Shown in pieces: positions 1 to 8,404 of a stretch of DNA of 51,362 bases. The stretch comes from a virus. Location of the stretch: the IMG/VR virus record IMGVR_UViG_3300042691_042324, positions 1 to 51,362 of that record. The stretch is one strand, 5' to 3'. Both the position numbers and the translations under genes were made by a program. The first letter of the stretch is position 1; every line of letters begins with the position of its first letter. Under the pieces are notes generated by a model, which did not search any database, was not told the origin of the DNA, and saw only the letters and a program-made list of their open reading frames with translations.

Positions 1-1913
1 CCTTGTGAGTTGTAGATAAGACCACCGTAAACATTCTGCCCTTGTTTAAGGGTCATGTCGGAGATAGTCAGACTCCTGCCAGATGGAACATTAAATATGC
101 GGTACAGGTTATTTCCATCAATAATGGTTTGCGTTCTTCCTTTGCCGGTAATTGTCACATTTTGCGTTATCTGTGGCAGTGCGCTAGCAAGAGTTATCGT
201 TCCATCAACGCTAAAAGTGATTGAGTCGTATATGCCACCAGCAGTAGCGTTGGCTTGAGTGATTGCCCAACGCAGAGTTCCATTAGCAGTCGTATCATCA
301 ATGCTTGTTACCACTAGAGATGTTGGTGCGGATATATCGGCGGGAACGAAAGAAATAGTTGAACCATACGCCGAACCGGAAGCATTGGTTACTTTTAGTC
401 TGAAGTAGTAAGTAGTTGAGCCAGTCAAACCAGAAACCACAGTTGACACAGTTGAAAGCGAAGTTCCAGTAAATGTTCCAGATACCGGGATGTCAACGAC
501 AGTTCCAGAGAAGTCTGCTGTAGTGCTGTACTGGAATACGGCTGTAGAACTAAACCCATTCGGGTTCAATGTTCCAGAAAGTGTTACAGGACCGTCATCT
601 ACAGTTACCGTTGGTTCCTCTGATGAAACTATTGGGGCAGTAGCCGCAAGTGTGTCAAAGTCAAATACAGCAGACTCTGTTGTTCCAGTTTCGTTAGTTG
701 CAACAATCTTTGCGTAGTAGGTTTCGCTTGGGTCAAGACCTGTAATTTCAGCATCAATGGCTAGTTCATCAGAACCAGAAAAAGTCCCCATGGAGATAGA
801 ACTGGAAGTTCCAAAATCTGGGTCGGTTGAGTAAACAAGTTCTGCCGTAGTCGAGAAACCCTTTGGGTTAACTGTTGAAGCAACAGTTGCAGAAGTCTGA
901 CCAATTCCGCTTACAACTGGTGCGCCTAGAACTGGAGCATTATTTCCTTCTGCTGAGAGCACATAGCTAATTCGGAATGATGTTGATGCCCCAGCACCAA
1001 GTGTTGGAACCTGTAGAGCGACATAAAGACCAGCATCAGCCCCAAGTTCTCCAACATTACCCAAGTATGCTCCGCTTGTGGAAAGCGTGTTGCCAGCATT
1101 CCAAATGTCGGCAGGGTCTGGAGAAGAGAATCCACCAGTTTGACGCGCTACACGGGCACGAGCGTCAAATGATTGCAGAGCGATAAATGAACCATTACCC
1201 CATCTTGCTGTTGCTTGAGCCTCTGTTCCTTGCCCAGTTACGGCATTGCACGAGTAAAAAGTTCCCGTAGTTATTGTTGAGCCACCACATGTCATGTCGC
1301 CGTTTCCAGTTGCGTTGTCTGGGTCAAACCCACGACCAAAGAAAACATTGCTAATTGCAGCACCGGTCGTGTTGGTGAGCGTCACATCTGTATGTAGAGC
1401 CTGTCCTGCGGTTGGAACGCAATATCTCTGAGAGATACTGACTCCGTTATAAGGGCTCGCACTGTTCCACGAAACACATTGGGAAGAGCCAGAGTTCTGG
1501 ACATCAGATACCGCTCCCGAGACTCCAGTCTGACCGTGGTCATTTCGACCAAGGCTTGAACCGACCTTTACCTGCCAGCCCTCAAAGGGAGAGCCGGGGC
1601 AGAAGTAGTCGCCGTCATCTGTTGTAGTTCCCCAACCATCCATTTCTCTGTCAACACGAAAACCCAAACATGAAGCTGGGTTCTGGTGAAATCCAGATGG
1701 AACTCCTGTTGAACCAAAAGCGCCGTTTGCCCGCACTCCAACTTCGGCAAATTCTCCCTGTAGGTATCCTTGGCTATTTGCTATCTGGGTATTTGTGGTG
1801 AATGTTGCTTGAACAGGAGCAGAAAAACCAAAAATTGATACCAGCAAAAGAAATACCGATGGAACAGCCATGATGGCTGCAGGCTTATTGATTTGACGAC
1901 GCTGACCGAACAT
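1..1913 (-). CDS. Exported Fn3 / right-handed beta-helix protein (5' part, runs off window)
   Basis: Open for 637 codons from an ATG at 1913 to the window edge with no stop, so the C-terminus is missing. The start is supported by AGGAGG six bases upstream. Residues 1-36 look like a signal peptide: basic MFGQRRQ, a hydrophobic stretch, then APVQA as the cleavage site. Residues about 37-320 form a Gly/Ser/Thr-rich domain with several Cys. Two Fn3-like repeats follow (about 325-520), each with an NP(K/N)GFS-TA motif and a YY(A/F)-(K/R) strand. From about 524 the sequence (TLRWAITQAN, then ITGKGRTQTIIDG) resembles the start of a pectate-lyase-like or polymorphic-outer-membrane-protein beta-helix. 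It should be secreted or surface-attached, possibly an adhesin or carbohydrate-active protein. A signal peptide is unusual for a virion protein, so it may act on the host surface or be cargo. Family assignment is inference. Confidence 0.8.
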   Translation of the reverse strand, partial: MFGQRRQINKPAAIMAVPSVFLLLVSIFGFSAPVQATFTTNTQIANSQGYLQGEFAEVGVRANGAFGSTGVPSGFHQNPASCLGFRVDREMDGWGTTTDDGDYFCPGSPFEGWQVKVGSSLGRNDHGQTGVSGAVSDVQNSGSSQCVSWNSASPYNGVSISQRYCVPTAGQALHTDVTLTNTTGAAISNVFFGRGFDPDNATGNGDMTCGGSTITTGTFYSCNAVTGQGTEAQATARWGNGSFIALQSFDARARVARQTGGFSSPDPADIWNAGNTLSTSGAYLGNVGELGADAGLYVALQVPTLGAGASTSFRISYVLSAEGNNAPVLGAPVVSGIGQTSATVASTVNPKGFSTTAELVYSTDPDFGTSSSISMGTFSGSDELAIDAEITGLDPSETYYAKIVATNETGTTESAVFDFDTLAATAPIVSSEEPTVTVDDGPVTLSGTLNPNGFSSTAVFQYSTTADFSGTVVDIPVSGTFTGTSLSTVSTVVSGLTGSTTYYFRLKVTNASGSAYGSTISFVPADISAPTSLVVTSIDDTTANGTLRWAITQANATAGGIYDSITFSVDGTITLASALPQITQNVTITGKGRTQTIIDGNNLYRIFNVPSGRSLTISDMTLKQGQNVYGGLIYNSQ

Positions 1914-1938
1914 CTGTCCTCCTAAAAAAATACCTCCA

Positions 1939-1947
1939 ATTCTAGCA
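1939..1947 (-). promoter_or_regulatory. Extended -10 promoter TGCTAGAAT
   Basis: Read on the minus strand this is TGC followed by the hexamer TAGAAT. The expected transcription start, seven bases after the hexamer, gives a leader of about 19 bases containing AGGAGG before the ATG at 1913. The same TGCTAGNAT motif precedes several other genes here, usually directly before the start codon; this copy instead has a leader with a Shine-Dalgarno site. Confidence 0.6.
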
Positions 1948-1982
1948 CTGGGGCAATATTGGGCGATGAATTATTGGTGGTG

Positions 1983-1988
1983 TACGAT
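1983..1988 (+). promoter_or_regulatory. -10 box TACGAT of a leaderless promoter
   Basis: TACGAT is followed by exactly six bases and then the ATG at 1995, the geometry expected when transcription begins at the A of the start codon. There is no convincing ribosome binding site for this gene, which fits leaderless translation. It is divergent from the promoter of the exported protein gene. Confidence 0.5.
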
Positions 1989-1994
1989 ATTTCG

Positions 1995-2885
1995 ATGGCC
2001 TATAACGAATTTGAAAAAATTCTTCCGATTTCAGTTTATGACATTGAGCTAATGTCGGTAAATAATGGCGCTAGCGACATGCTGTCAAGACGAAAAGGGA
2101 AAGTTACTCTTATTTTTAATGTCGCAGCTGGTTGTGGGAACATACCGCAACACTCAATTATTGAAGAACTGAATCAAAAATATAAAAACGAAGACGATTT
2201 CAGTATTCTTGCTGTAGTCGTTGATGACTTTACATGCCACGGCTATCCAGAGTTTCAAAACGGGATTAAGTCTTATATTGAGGAAAACAAACTTGAAATG
2301 ACCCCCGGTCAAGTGGCAAACAAGTATGCAGTTGACCATTTCGGAGTGACCTACGAGTTTTCCGAACTAACGAATGGGCGATACGACAAGCATAGGTACG
2401 ACAAGAATTTTGTTCCTGGACTTGTCAAGGAACAGGAGCAACACACACTCTGGCATTACCTTACAGGCGCCTATGAGGCAGAAGTCAATCCAATGAATGG
2501 GCTTCCGTATCATGCCGAAGAAGTGCCTTGGTCTGAACTTGAACCAGTTGACACTAGAAACAAGAAAACCTTTCCACCACTTAGAGGAAACTTTGAAAAG
2601 TTCTTAATTGATAGAACTGGCACGAAAGTAAAAAGATATGCAAATGGTTTTCTTCTTGGAGAAAGAGATTACATAGGCGTAACTTTCCCATGGATAAAAG
2701 AAAAATACCAAGATAACGGAAAGCGCGACTGGAACCCAGTAACAACACGTGCAGAAAACCAGCAGCCAACACCAAAAGAACAAAAAACAAGCTGGCCGAC
2801 AAAAGAGCAAAGAGACGGAATTGACTTATCAATTAAGTCAATTAGTGAAGATATAGACGAGTACCTAAACCAAAAAATCAAATAG
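1995..2885 (+). CDS. Glutathione-peroxidase-like (thioredoxin-fold) protein, divergent active site
   Basis: Residues about 15-90 match the N-terminus of the glutathione peroxidase family (SVYDIELMSVN, GKVTLIFNVAAGCGN, then LNQKYK and ILAVVV). C47 sits at the peroxidatic position of the usual NVAS-C-G motif. The second family motif, PCNQFG, is absent; the region reads VVVDDFTCHG with C81 nearby. Later stretches (NKYAVDHFGVTY, FEKFLIDRTGTKVKRY) match the family C-terminus. About 55 residues of polar, charged tail follow (to 296), not typical of GPx. I chose ATG 1995 over a TTG 36 bases upstream because a -10 box lies six bases before it. The loss of the Gln/Asn pair makes peroxidase activity uncertain; a thiol-disulfide role is possible. 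A second GPx homologue lies at 43115-43738. The gene converges on the glycan operon. Confidence 0.75.
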   Translation: MAYNEFEKILPISVYDIELMSVNNGASDMLSRRKGKVTLIFNVAAGCGNIPQHSIIEELNQKYKNEDDFSILAVVVDDFTCHGYPEFQNGIKSYIEENKLEMTPGQVANKYAVDHFGVTYEFSELTNGRYDKHRYDKNFVPGLVKEQEQHTLWHYLTGAYEAEVNPMNGLPYHAEEVPWSELEPVDTRNKKTFPPLRGNFEKFLIDRTGTKVKRYANGFLLGERDYIGVTFPWIKEKYQDNGKRDWNPVTTRAENQQPTPKEQKTSWPTKEQRDGIDLSIKSISEDIDEYLNQKIK

Positions 2886-4152
2886 CCCTATCAGCTATTT
2901 TACGATTTTCTACTGGCTCAAGTCTGCCATGGTGTCTTGCTTCACCATCTTTTCTCACCCAAGTCATTCCATATGTCGTGTCAAGGTTCTCTGTCCCCTC
3001 TCTTCGAAGAAGTCTTTCTGCCATTGACTGAAAAGTTGGGTCATCACTGAGATTCAAGTATGAATTATGAGACCACGGAAGGTCGTAAAAAGCTGGTGCA
3101 TTTACTAACAAGGCTCCAGCTGTAGTCCAATGCTCTTCAATTCTTGGGTCTTCATGGACTATTGGGCCAGACAGACAATATGCGGGAACATCAATTCCCA
3201 CAAGTGGCCTATTGACTTCAAGCATTTTTTCAATTGCTAAACTGTCGAGAGACATGTCGGAGTCAATGTATAAAACCGCAGAATAGTTGACCACACCATA
3301 ATTCAATTCAGTGCAATCCTCACCCCAGTGATGGCCACTTGTGACTCTGTTTCGTTGTGCAAACTCTCTTATCAGATTTCTTCCAGTTTCAATACGAATC
3401 CATCTATTGCCTGAATCAACTTTCGCCTGCATATCGTTTATTGAGTATGTCCAATAATCTCCGTTTACTTCACGAAGGGCATCAATCACCTCTGCGAATG
3501 GTTCTATTCCTCTGTTGTCTAGCTCAAAAGCAGCAAACCATTTTACGTTTGGAAACTTTCTAGATATTTCAGCTTTATCAGCAAGCCAATTAAGATGCTC
3601 TTTAGCATCACACTTCCATGCGACTAATGGAGTTCCAATAACAAAGTGTTTTTCATAATCAACTGGCTTTAAAACAGGAGAGTCAGAAAGTTTGAATTTA
3701 GGTTTGCTTAATTTCGCAACGAAGTCCGAGCAAACCCCAGCATACTGAATTTGCCAGTCTCCATCAATCTCCCACCATGATGTTTCTGGCAAAACATTTA
3801 CACACTTTGCCGAACTTGGTTTTTTGCCAGGATAGGCCCAGACATAACCCCTACTGGTAATTGTGTAGTCATCTGTGTTGTGAAAAAAACAGTGCAAATC
3901 GTTTCTGAGCGAGAAACTTAAAGCTTCTGAATTTTTGCAATGAACCCAAATTTGATTAGTTCTATCAGTTAGCCATTGTGTTGGAACTGGGTGCTGAGGT
4001 TGGTCATGACCTAAAAAAACTCCAGATTCATTCACCCATAAATCAACTTCAACATCAAATCCTTGAGCTATTGCCTCTTCAATGTATGCGGGCGTATTTT
4101 CACGTTCTGGATTTTTGCCAGAAATGTTTCCTCGGTGAGATATGTAAATCAT
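2878..4152 (-). CDS. GDPD-like phosphodiesterase - glycosyltransferase fusion
   Basis: The N-terminal half (about 1-150) resembles glycerophosphodiester phosphodiesterases: HRGN (6-9), ENT (18-20), EVD (35-37), GHD (48-50), then VHCKN and VLPE, with a later CSDF. Metal- and phosphate-binding residues of the family appear present. The C-terminal half (about 180-424) looks like a GT-A glycosyltransferase: ARN-like GRNLIREFA, then LYIDSDM with a DxD-type metal motif around residue 315. A known enzyme with this exact pairing is not something I recognise, so substrate is unknown; glycerophosphate-containing glycans or phosphodiester-linked sugars are guesses. It is the last gene of a five-gene operon and overlaps the methyltransferase gene by four bases (ATGA). 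Confidence 0.65.
   Translation of the reverse strand: MIYISHRGNISGKNPERENTPAYIEEAIAQGFDVEVDLWVNESGVFLGHDQPQHPVPTQWLTDRTNQIWVHCKNSEALSFSLRNDLHCFFHNTDDYTITSRGYVWAYPGKKPSSAKCVNVLPETSWWEIDGDWQIQYAGVCSDFVAKLSKPKFKLSDSPVLKPVDYEKHFVIGTPLVAWKCDAKEHLNWLADKAEISRKFPNVKWFAAFELDNRGIEPFAEVIDALREVNGDYWTYSINDMQAKVDSGNRWIRIETGRNLIREFAQRNRVTSGHHWGEDCTELNYGVVNYSAVLYIDSDMSLDSLAIEKMLEVNRPLVGIDVPAYCLSGPIVHEDPRIEEHWTTAGALLVNAPAFYDLPWSHNSYLNLSDDPTFQSMAERLLRREGTENLDTTYGMTWVRKDGEARHHGRLEPVENRKIADRAI
2880..2900. terminator. Candidate bidirectional terminator between convergent genes
   Basis: Inverted repeat AAATAGC, seven-base loop, GCTATTT. It lies where the GPx-like gene and the glycan operon converge and overlap by eight bases. 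On the plus strand the stem runs into TTTTA; on the minus strand it is followed by GATTTTTTG. The stem has only two G-C pairs, so it is weak. Confidence 0.45.
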
Positions 4153-4856
4153 TTTTCAACCTGAACCCAAATCCAATTTTTATGATTATCCCCAGGACCA
4201 GTTTGTCGAATATCTGACCTATAGTTTTTAAATCCAATTTTTTCAACAAGGTCATCAATCAGGGCGTTTTCGTCAGTAATGCTTACGTCGGAGTGACCGT
4301 TTGTGCTTCCTGCGTCGTAGTTGTTGTCGTAATAACTTGCAGTTGGTATATTTCCTTTTCCACCGTAGCCCATCTGGAAGCAAAGTTTTCCGCCCGGCTT
4401 AAGGACTCTGAAGATATCCTTCAAGATATTGAATCTAATCTCGTGCACGCAGATGTGCTGGAAGCAAATAACAGCAAATACAACATCATAAACTTCGTCG
4501 GTAATCGCCGAAAGATTGTCACCGCTTGTTACGTAGAGATTTGGTTCAGCAATATCATTTGCCTTAACATTCAGGCGCGCCTTCTCAATGTTTACGTGAG
4601 AAATGTCAATTCCATCAATTCGAGAAAAACGATTTGAGAATTTGACAATATTTCGTCCGGGACCACAACCATACTCAAGAGCCACAAGAGCATTGGTGTT
4701 AAGGTCTTTGAATAAAAACTCGTCGTAATCAGGCCAGTTGTTGTGAGCATCATATGAGCCGACCACTGGGTCTCTGAATTCAAGTGACCACTTTGCAGCA
4801 TACTCGTCATAGTATGCGTTTTGCATGCCTAGGTAGTCTTGTTTTCCTTTACTCAT
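4149..4856 (-). CDS. Class I SAM-dependent methyltransferase
   Basis: Motif I EYGCGPG lies at residues 61-67, the acidic end of the second strand at GIDIS, and a post-motif block at FRVLKPGGKL, all typical of small-molecule methyltransferases of the Methyltransf_11/25 type. I set the start at the ATG forming an ATGA overlap with the upstream HAD-nucleotidyltransferase gene, with GGAGA seven to eight bases before it; an in-frame start 51 bases upstream would overlap that gene much more. In this glycan operon it most likely O-methylates a sugar or a lipid-linked intermediate, as seen in capsule and O-antigen clusters. That role is inference. Confidence 0.8.
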   Translation of the reverse strand: MSKGKQDYLGMQNAYYDEYAAKWSLEFRDPVVGSYDAHNNWPDYDEFLFKDLNTNALVALEYGCGPGRNIVKFSNRFSRIDGIDISHVNIEKARLNVKANDIAEPNLYVTSGDNLSAITDEVYDVVFAVICFQHICVHEIRFNILKDIFRVLKPGGKLCFQMGYGGKGNIPTASYYDNNYDAGSTNGHSDVSITDENALIDDLVEKIGFKNYRSDIRQTGPGDNHKNWIWVQVEK

Positions 4857-6226
4857 TTGTTGTTCTCCAGATAATAATTTAGGTCTTCTGGGGTTCCAAT
4901 TCCCCACATTTTTGGAACTTCTTTGATACGAATCTTTTTGCCATCTTCAATAGCTTCATTGAAAACTGGGCATACGTAGAACTCGTTATTGACTCTAATG
5001 TTCTTTTCAATCATTTGATTAGCGTATTTAACATAATCAGAGCCATGTTTCCAGTAATAGATTCCAACTGTTGCGTTATCTGAAATTGGATTCTTTTCGG
5101 CAACTTCAGAAACAAAACCATCATCTCCAAGCTTTGCATATGACCACTTTGGATGAGTGGCCTTAAATGTCAAAATACCACCGTCAATTTCGTCAGCACC
5201 GAATGCGTAAAGGCATTCGTTGCTGTCCCACTCAACAACTTGGTCAGAGTTTGCCATTAGTAGTGGTTGGTCATTGTCAATCAACCCAGACGCTAGAAGC
5301 GTTGTGCAGGCCGCTCCTTCTGTCATCCCGTCCACCAGAACGATGTCGCAACCAGGCTTGATTATGCCCAAGACCTGTTTTAGGTTGTATTTGTCATAGT
5401 GCTCTTTTTGCACAAGAAATATAAAGTGAGCATCTATGTTGAGATTCTCGACCACAACTTGAATCATTGGTTTTCCATTAACCTCAATTAGTGGTTTTGG
5501 AAACGTATACCCAGCCTGCGCAAAACGCGAACCAGCTCCAGCCATAGGGATAAGGACATTCATCTTTTCATTCCTCCAAGCAACTGGTCTTTTTCCACGT
5601 GTTTCTATTTCATCAGCAAAACGCATAAGACCTTCTTTTTTAAGGTCGTCAGCATTTTTAATTGGGTACAGATTTGCACCCGAACTCATTGCACCTTCTC
5701 TACCGATATGAGAATCTTCAATAATTATAGTATTCGCAGGGGTTGCATCAAGGGAAACCATGCATTGCCAATACATTTCTGGGTGCGGTTTATGGTGCTT
5801 TACGTCTTCATTGCTCATGATGTAACTCACATATTTCAGCACGCCAATTGCGTCTAGGGCTGTAATTACGGTGTCTCTTATCGCATTACTAGCAACAGCA
5901 ATCTTCCAGCCGCGTTCTTTTAAAGTCTGCATAATGTCAATCGCGACATAGTTCTTCGGGAACTCAGATAGGATTTTTAGTGTTGCATGTTGCTTATCTT
6001 CCCACACTCTCTGATGAGCCGATTCTGGCAATCCCTTATCTTGTGTCAGCATTTTTAGTTTTGTAGTTGTGCCGAGTCCGTCGTACTTTGACAGATGTTC
6101 GTCACGCGTAATTACATATTTTGGGTCAATTCTGCTAAGCGCAATATTCAGCGAGTCATAATGAACGTCTCTTGATTCAATAAGAACACCGTCAAGGTCA
6201 AATATAACAAGGAAGTTACTTTTCAT
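4853..6226 (-). CDS. HAD phosphatase - sugar nucleotidyltransferase fusion
   Basis: Residues 1-215 are a HAD-superfamily hydrolase: FDLDGV with nucleophile D10 and acid/base D12, VASNA as motif II, HKPHPE lysine motif and IIIEDS as motif IV. From residue 222 an independent-looking domain starts with its own Met: MNVLIPMAGAGSRF, then FPKPLIEVNGKPMI, typical of nucleoside-diphosphate-sugar pyrophosphorylases. The C-terminal PKMWGIGTPEDLNYYL matches the same family. The protein could dephosphorylate one sugar phosphate intermediate and activate another as NDP-sugar for the two glycosyltransferases encoded just upstream. It overlaps the upstream gene by 11 bases and the downstream gene by four. 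The Met start at 6226 was preferred because the family begins there; 19 extra upstream residues have no homology that I can see. Confidence 0.82.
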   Translation of the reverse strand: MKSNFLVIFDLDGVLIESRDVHYDSLNIALSRIDPKYVITRDEHLSKYDGLGTTTKLKMLTQDKGLPESAHQRVWEDKQHATLKILSEFPKNYVAIDIMQTLKERGWKIAVASNAIRDTVITALDAIGVLKYVSYIMSNEDVKHHKPHPEMYWQCMVSLDATPANTIIIEDSHIGREGAMSSGANLYPIKNADDLKKEGLMRFADEIETRGKRPVAWRNEKMNVLIPMAGAGSRFAQAGYTFPKPLIEVNGKPMIQVVVENLNIDAHFIFLVQKEHYDKYNLKQVLGIIKPGCDIVLVDGMTEGAACTTLLASGLIDNDQPLLMANSDQVVEWDSNECLYAFGADEIDGGILTFKATHPKWSYAKLGDDGFVSEVAEKNPISDNATVGIYYWKHGSDYVKYANQMIEKNIRVNNEFYVCPVFNEAIEDGKKIRIKEVPKMWGIGTPEDLNYYLENNK

Positions 6227-6872
6227 TTGGATTAGGTCCTGCGTGTCTGTGCCACTTGTTGTGACGGACAATGCTGTTGCCATTGCATTTCATTATGTAT
6301 TTATTGCGTACACGCATTGACCACTCAACATCTTCTTCTTCATTCCATCCGCGTGATTCATCAAGAGGCTCTTCAATCATGACGTGCTTTTTAAGCATGA
6401 AGAACCCCCCAGATATGTACATATATTGAGTCTGAGTCCAGTCGCTGTAATCAAGCGACCATGCCCTACCATGCCCAGGCTTATCCCAAAGTGACCAGTC
6501 CATTGGATTTCTTGCGCCTGTAATCAAATACTGTGGGCATGAACAAATATCCCAGTCTGTACCAAACTTCTTAAATTCTTCGTACCACATTGAATCAAAA
6601 ATGTGATAATCATGCATTAATACAATGTTTTCGTACTGTGCATTTTCTACAAGAATATTCTTTTTTCTTGTAATCCATCTTGGTTTAATTGATTCGTCAA
6701 AATCTATTTTTCGGATGTCATCACCTTCTATCCCGGATGAATCGCCACCTCCAACAAAAAGTATTTCATATTCAGGGATACATAAACTACGGATGCTGGC
6801 AATAATCTCGTTCAATCTAGCTTTATCTTCATAGACAGTAATTATTCCGAAAGTCCAAGCTATATCGCTCAT
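6216..6872 (-). CDS. GT-A type glycosyltransferase (GT2-like)
   Basis: Short (218 residues) protein with an N-terminal GIITVYEDKARLNEIIASIR stretch like family 2 glycosyltransferases, then EILFVGGGDSSG, and a K-x-x-ILVENA / IVLMHDY stretch where the DxD-like metal site normally lies. SGGFFMLKK and GWNEEEDVEWSMR resemble the acceptor-side motifs (GGxxxxR/K and the ED catalytic base) of GT2 enzymes. It lies in the glycan operon, overlapping GT4 upstream by four bases and the HAD-nucleotidyltransferase downstream by 11. Donor and acceptor are unknown. Confidence 0.7.
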   Translation of the reverse strand: MSDIAWTFGIITVYEDKARLNEIIASIRSLCIPEYEILFVGGGDSSGIEGDDIRKIDFDESIKPRWITRKKNILVENAQYENIVLMHDYHIFDSMWYEEFKKFGTDWDICSCPQYLITGARNPMDWSLWDKPGHGRAWSLDYSDWTQTQYMYISGGFFMLKKHVMIEEPLDESRGWNEEEDVEWSMRVRNKYIMKCNGNSIVRHNKWHRHAGPNPNEK

Positions 6873-7990
6873 AGGATAAAACCTGACTCATGCAAATTAT
6901 CACCGAGTATTTTTTTAAATACAGAATCCCACTCTGGGCCTCTGGCGCTCATTGTGAAATCTTTTAAGCGTTCAAGATTGTGGCTTGCTTCATCAATTCT
7001 CATTTGTCTATCGCGCAACTCATCAAAGTGATACACCCAGTCATCGTCTGTGTAAGCGACGCGGCCAATCTCGCCTTCTTTTGCAAGATATTCATACTCT
7101 GGAGAATATGATGAAACAAATGGAACTCCAGCAGCGGCGTATTCAAGCCCTTTGATAAATGATTTTGCGTGATTGAATTTAACATTGCTTAATGGGACTA
7201 TTCCAATATCAATTGGTTCAAAGAGTTTTGGATATGACCCAATCGGAACAAGTGGCATGGTTTTTGCCAAATTTGAAGGTATGTTTAATTGCGAAGCTGC
7301 TGTTGGGGCGCCATTACCAGTATGTCCAGAGTGGTGAAACATCATTCTTCTACTTTGAAGGTATGGACCCATAAAGGTTGAGAGTTCTTCAAGGTCATTG
7401 GAACGCCAAGGAGTTGCGCCAACCCACCCAATCTTTATTCGATGATTTTGCGTGATTTTTCTTGGTTTCCAGCGTTCAATGTCAATTCCATTGCGCACCA
7501 TGTAAACATTGCTTCTTTTTGCAGAATAATATTCATACAAAAATGGGGTTGATGTAATTACCGCATCGGCGCGCATTATTATTTCAGAATAAACCTCACG
7601 GTTATTATTCGGATTTTTTTGAGGGTCTGTTGCCTCATATGCCCTGTTGGACGGAGATAGACCATCAAACCAGTCGTCAACGTCAACAACAATTTTTTGT
7701 CCAAGTTCTTTGGCTCGTGGCATGTACTCAAGTACTTCACGTTGCATCAAAAGTTTAAATACAATTATGTCCCAGCCATGAATTATTTTTCCGTCTTGGA
7801 TGATTAATCCAAAACCTTTATCCTGCGTAAAACCAGGAAAACCTAAACCAGTAACCCACCCTAAGTTCTTGAGCTGGTCCATCGGGAGTTTGCATCGATA
7901 CCATGCACAACCATTTGGTTGCAAAGGCTCCGTCCCCCAAGCCCAGTCTCCAGTTATATAACCTATTGTCGGTTTACGTTTTTTACGCAC
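6869..7990 (-). CDS. Glycosyltransferase family 4-like protein
   Basis: GT-B fold protein: N-terminal half with VDVDDWFDGLSP, the linker VITSTPFLYEYY, then VRNGIDIERWKP, the usual start of the nucleotide-sugar domain of GT4 enzymes. IKIGWVGATPWRSND, PLSNVKFNHAKSFIKGLEYAAAGVPFV and the following SPEYEYL match the GT4 donor-binding E-x7-E region. Length 373 is normal. The start is GTG, six bases after a TGCTAGATT promoter and without a ribosome binding site, so the mRNA is probably leaderless. It is the first gene of the minus-strand operon running to the GDPD fusion. Similar proteins occur in phage and bacterial polysaccharide clusters; its acceptor is unknown. Confidence 0.85.
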   Translation of the reverse strand: MRKKRKPTIGYITGDWAWGTEPLQPNGCAWYRCKLPMDQLKNLGWVTGLGFPGFTQDKGFGLIIQDGKIIHGWDIIVFKLLMQREVLEYMPRAKELGQKIVVDVDDWFDGLSPSNRAYEATDPQKNPNNNREVYSEIIMRADAVITSTPFLYEYYSAKRSNVYMVRNGIDIERWKPRKITQNHRIKIGWVGATPWRSNDLEELSTFMGPYLQSRRMMFHHSGHTGNGAPTAASQLNIPSNLAKTMPLVPIGSYPKLFEPIDIGIVPLSNVKFNHAKSFIKGLEYAAAGVPFVSSYSPEYEYLAKEGEIGRVAYTDDDWVYHFDELRDRQMRIDEASHNLERLKDFTMSARGPEWDSVFKKILGDNLHESGFIL

Positions 7991-7996
7991 CTGTGC

Positions 7997-8005
7997 AATC
8001 TAGCA
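7997..8005 (-). promoter_or_regulatory. Extended -10 leaderless promoter TGCTAGATT for the glycan operon
   Basis: TGC plus hexamer TAGATT on the minus strand, then exactly six bases, then the GTG start of the GT4 gene. One of at least five copies with this spacing in the window. Confidence 0.65.
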
Positions 8006-8014
8006 AAAATTTGA

Positions 8015-8389
8015 TTAGTCGCTAGCAAAACCCATGCTTCTCTCGTAGAAGCCAGTTCGTTCAATGTGGGTATTGCTGAAACCTAGATGATTACTGTTAC
8101 TAAAAGATTTTGGTGTAATTATTTCTTTATACGGAATAGAGTTGCTGTCGTTAGAGTAATTAGCTATTAAAGAATTCACCGCTTCATTTGGGGTATTTCC
8201 AACAGCTATTGGGAAATTATGTTTTTTTCCCCAAAAATCCACAGCATCGCAATCGCCGCCTTCAAAATAATCATTTAAATCACTTGACAAATTTTCAAAT
8301 CCGCTAATAGCGAACCACTCCCCGCCTTCGTAGACGCCACCATATCGAGACTGGAACACAATAATTGGGTATAAGCCGTGATTGCTCAT
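8015..8389 (-). CDS. Conserved-looking small protein of unknown function
   Basis: 124 residues, no membrane segment or signal peptide. The N-terminal half (VIFQSRYGGVYEGGEWFAI, then DYFEGGDCDAVDFWGK) and AVGNTPNEAV look like a compact alpha/beta domain of a type I associate with phage hypothetical proteins, but I do not recognise a function. It starts at an ATG exactly six bases after TGCTAGTAT, so it has its own leaderless promoter and is expressed divergently from the holin. It is separated by 24 bases from the glycan operon start, with an intact operon promoter between them. Confidence 0.65.
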   Translation of the reverse strand: MSNHGLYPIIVFQSRYGGVYEGGEWFAISGFENLSSDLNDYFEGGDCDAVDFWGKKHNFPIAVGNTPNEAVNSLIANYSNDSNSIPYKEIITPKSFSNSNHLGFSNTHIERTGFYERSMGFASD

Positions 8390-8395
8390 ATCGCG

Positions 8396-8404
8396 ATACT
8401 AGCA
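8396..8404 (-). promoter_or_regulatory. Extended -10 leaderless promoter TGCTAGTAT
   Basis: TGC plus TAGTAT on the minus strand, then six bases, then the ATG at 8389. Matches the promoter set described in the findings. Confidence 0.65.

Noticed and set aside
1959-1994. TTG start of the first GPx-like gene
   Set aside because: The ATG at 1995 is preceded by TACGAT at exactly the leaderless distance, and the additional 12 residues do not belong to the family.
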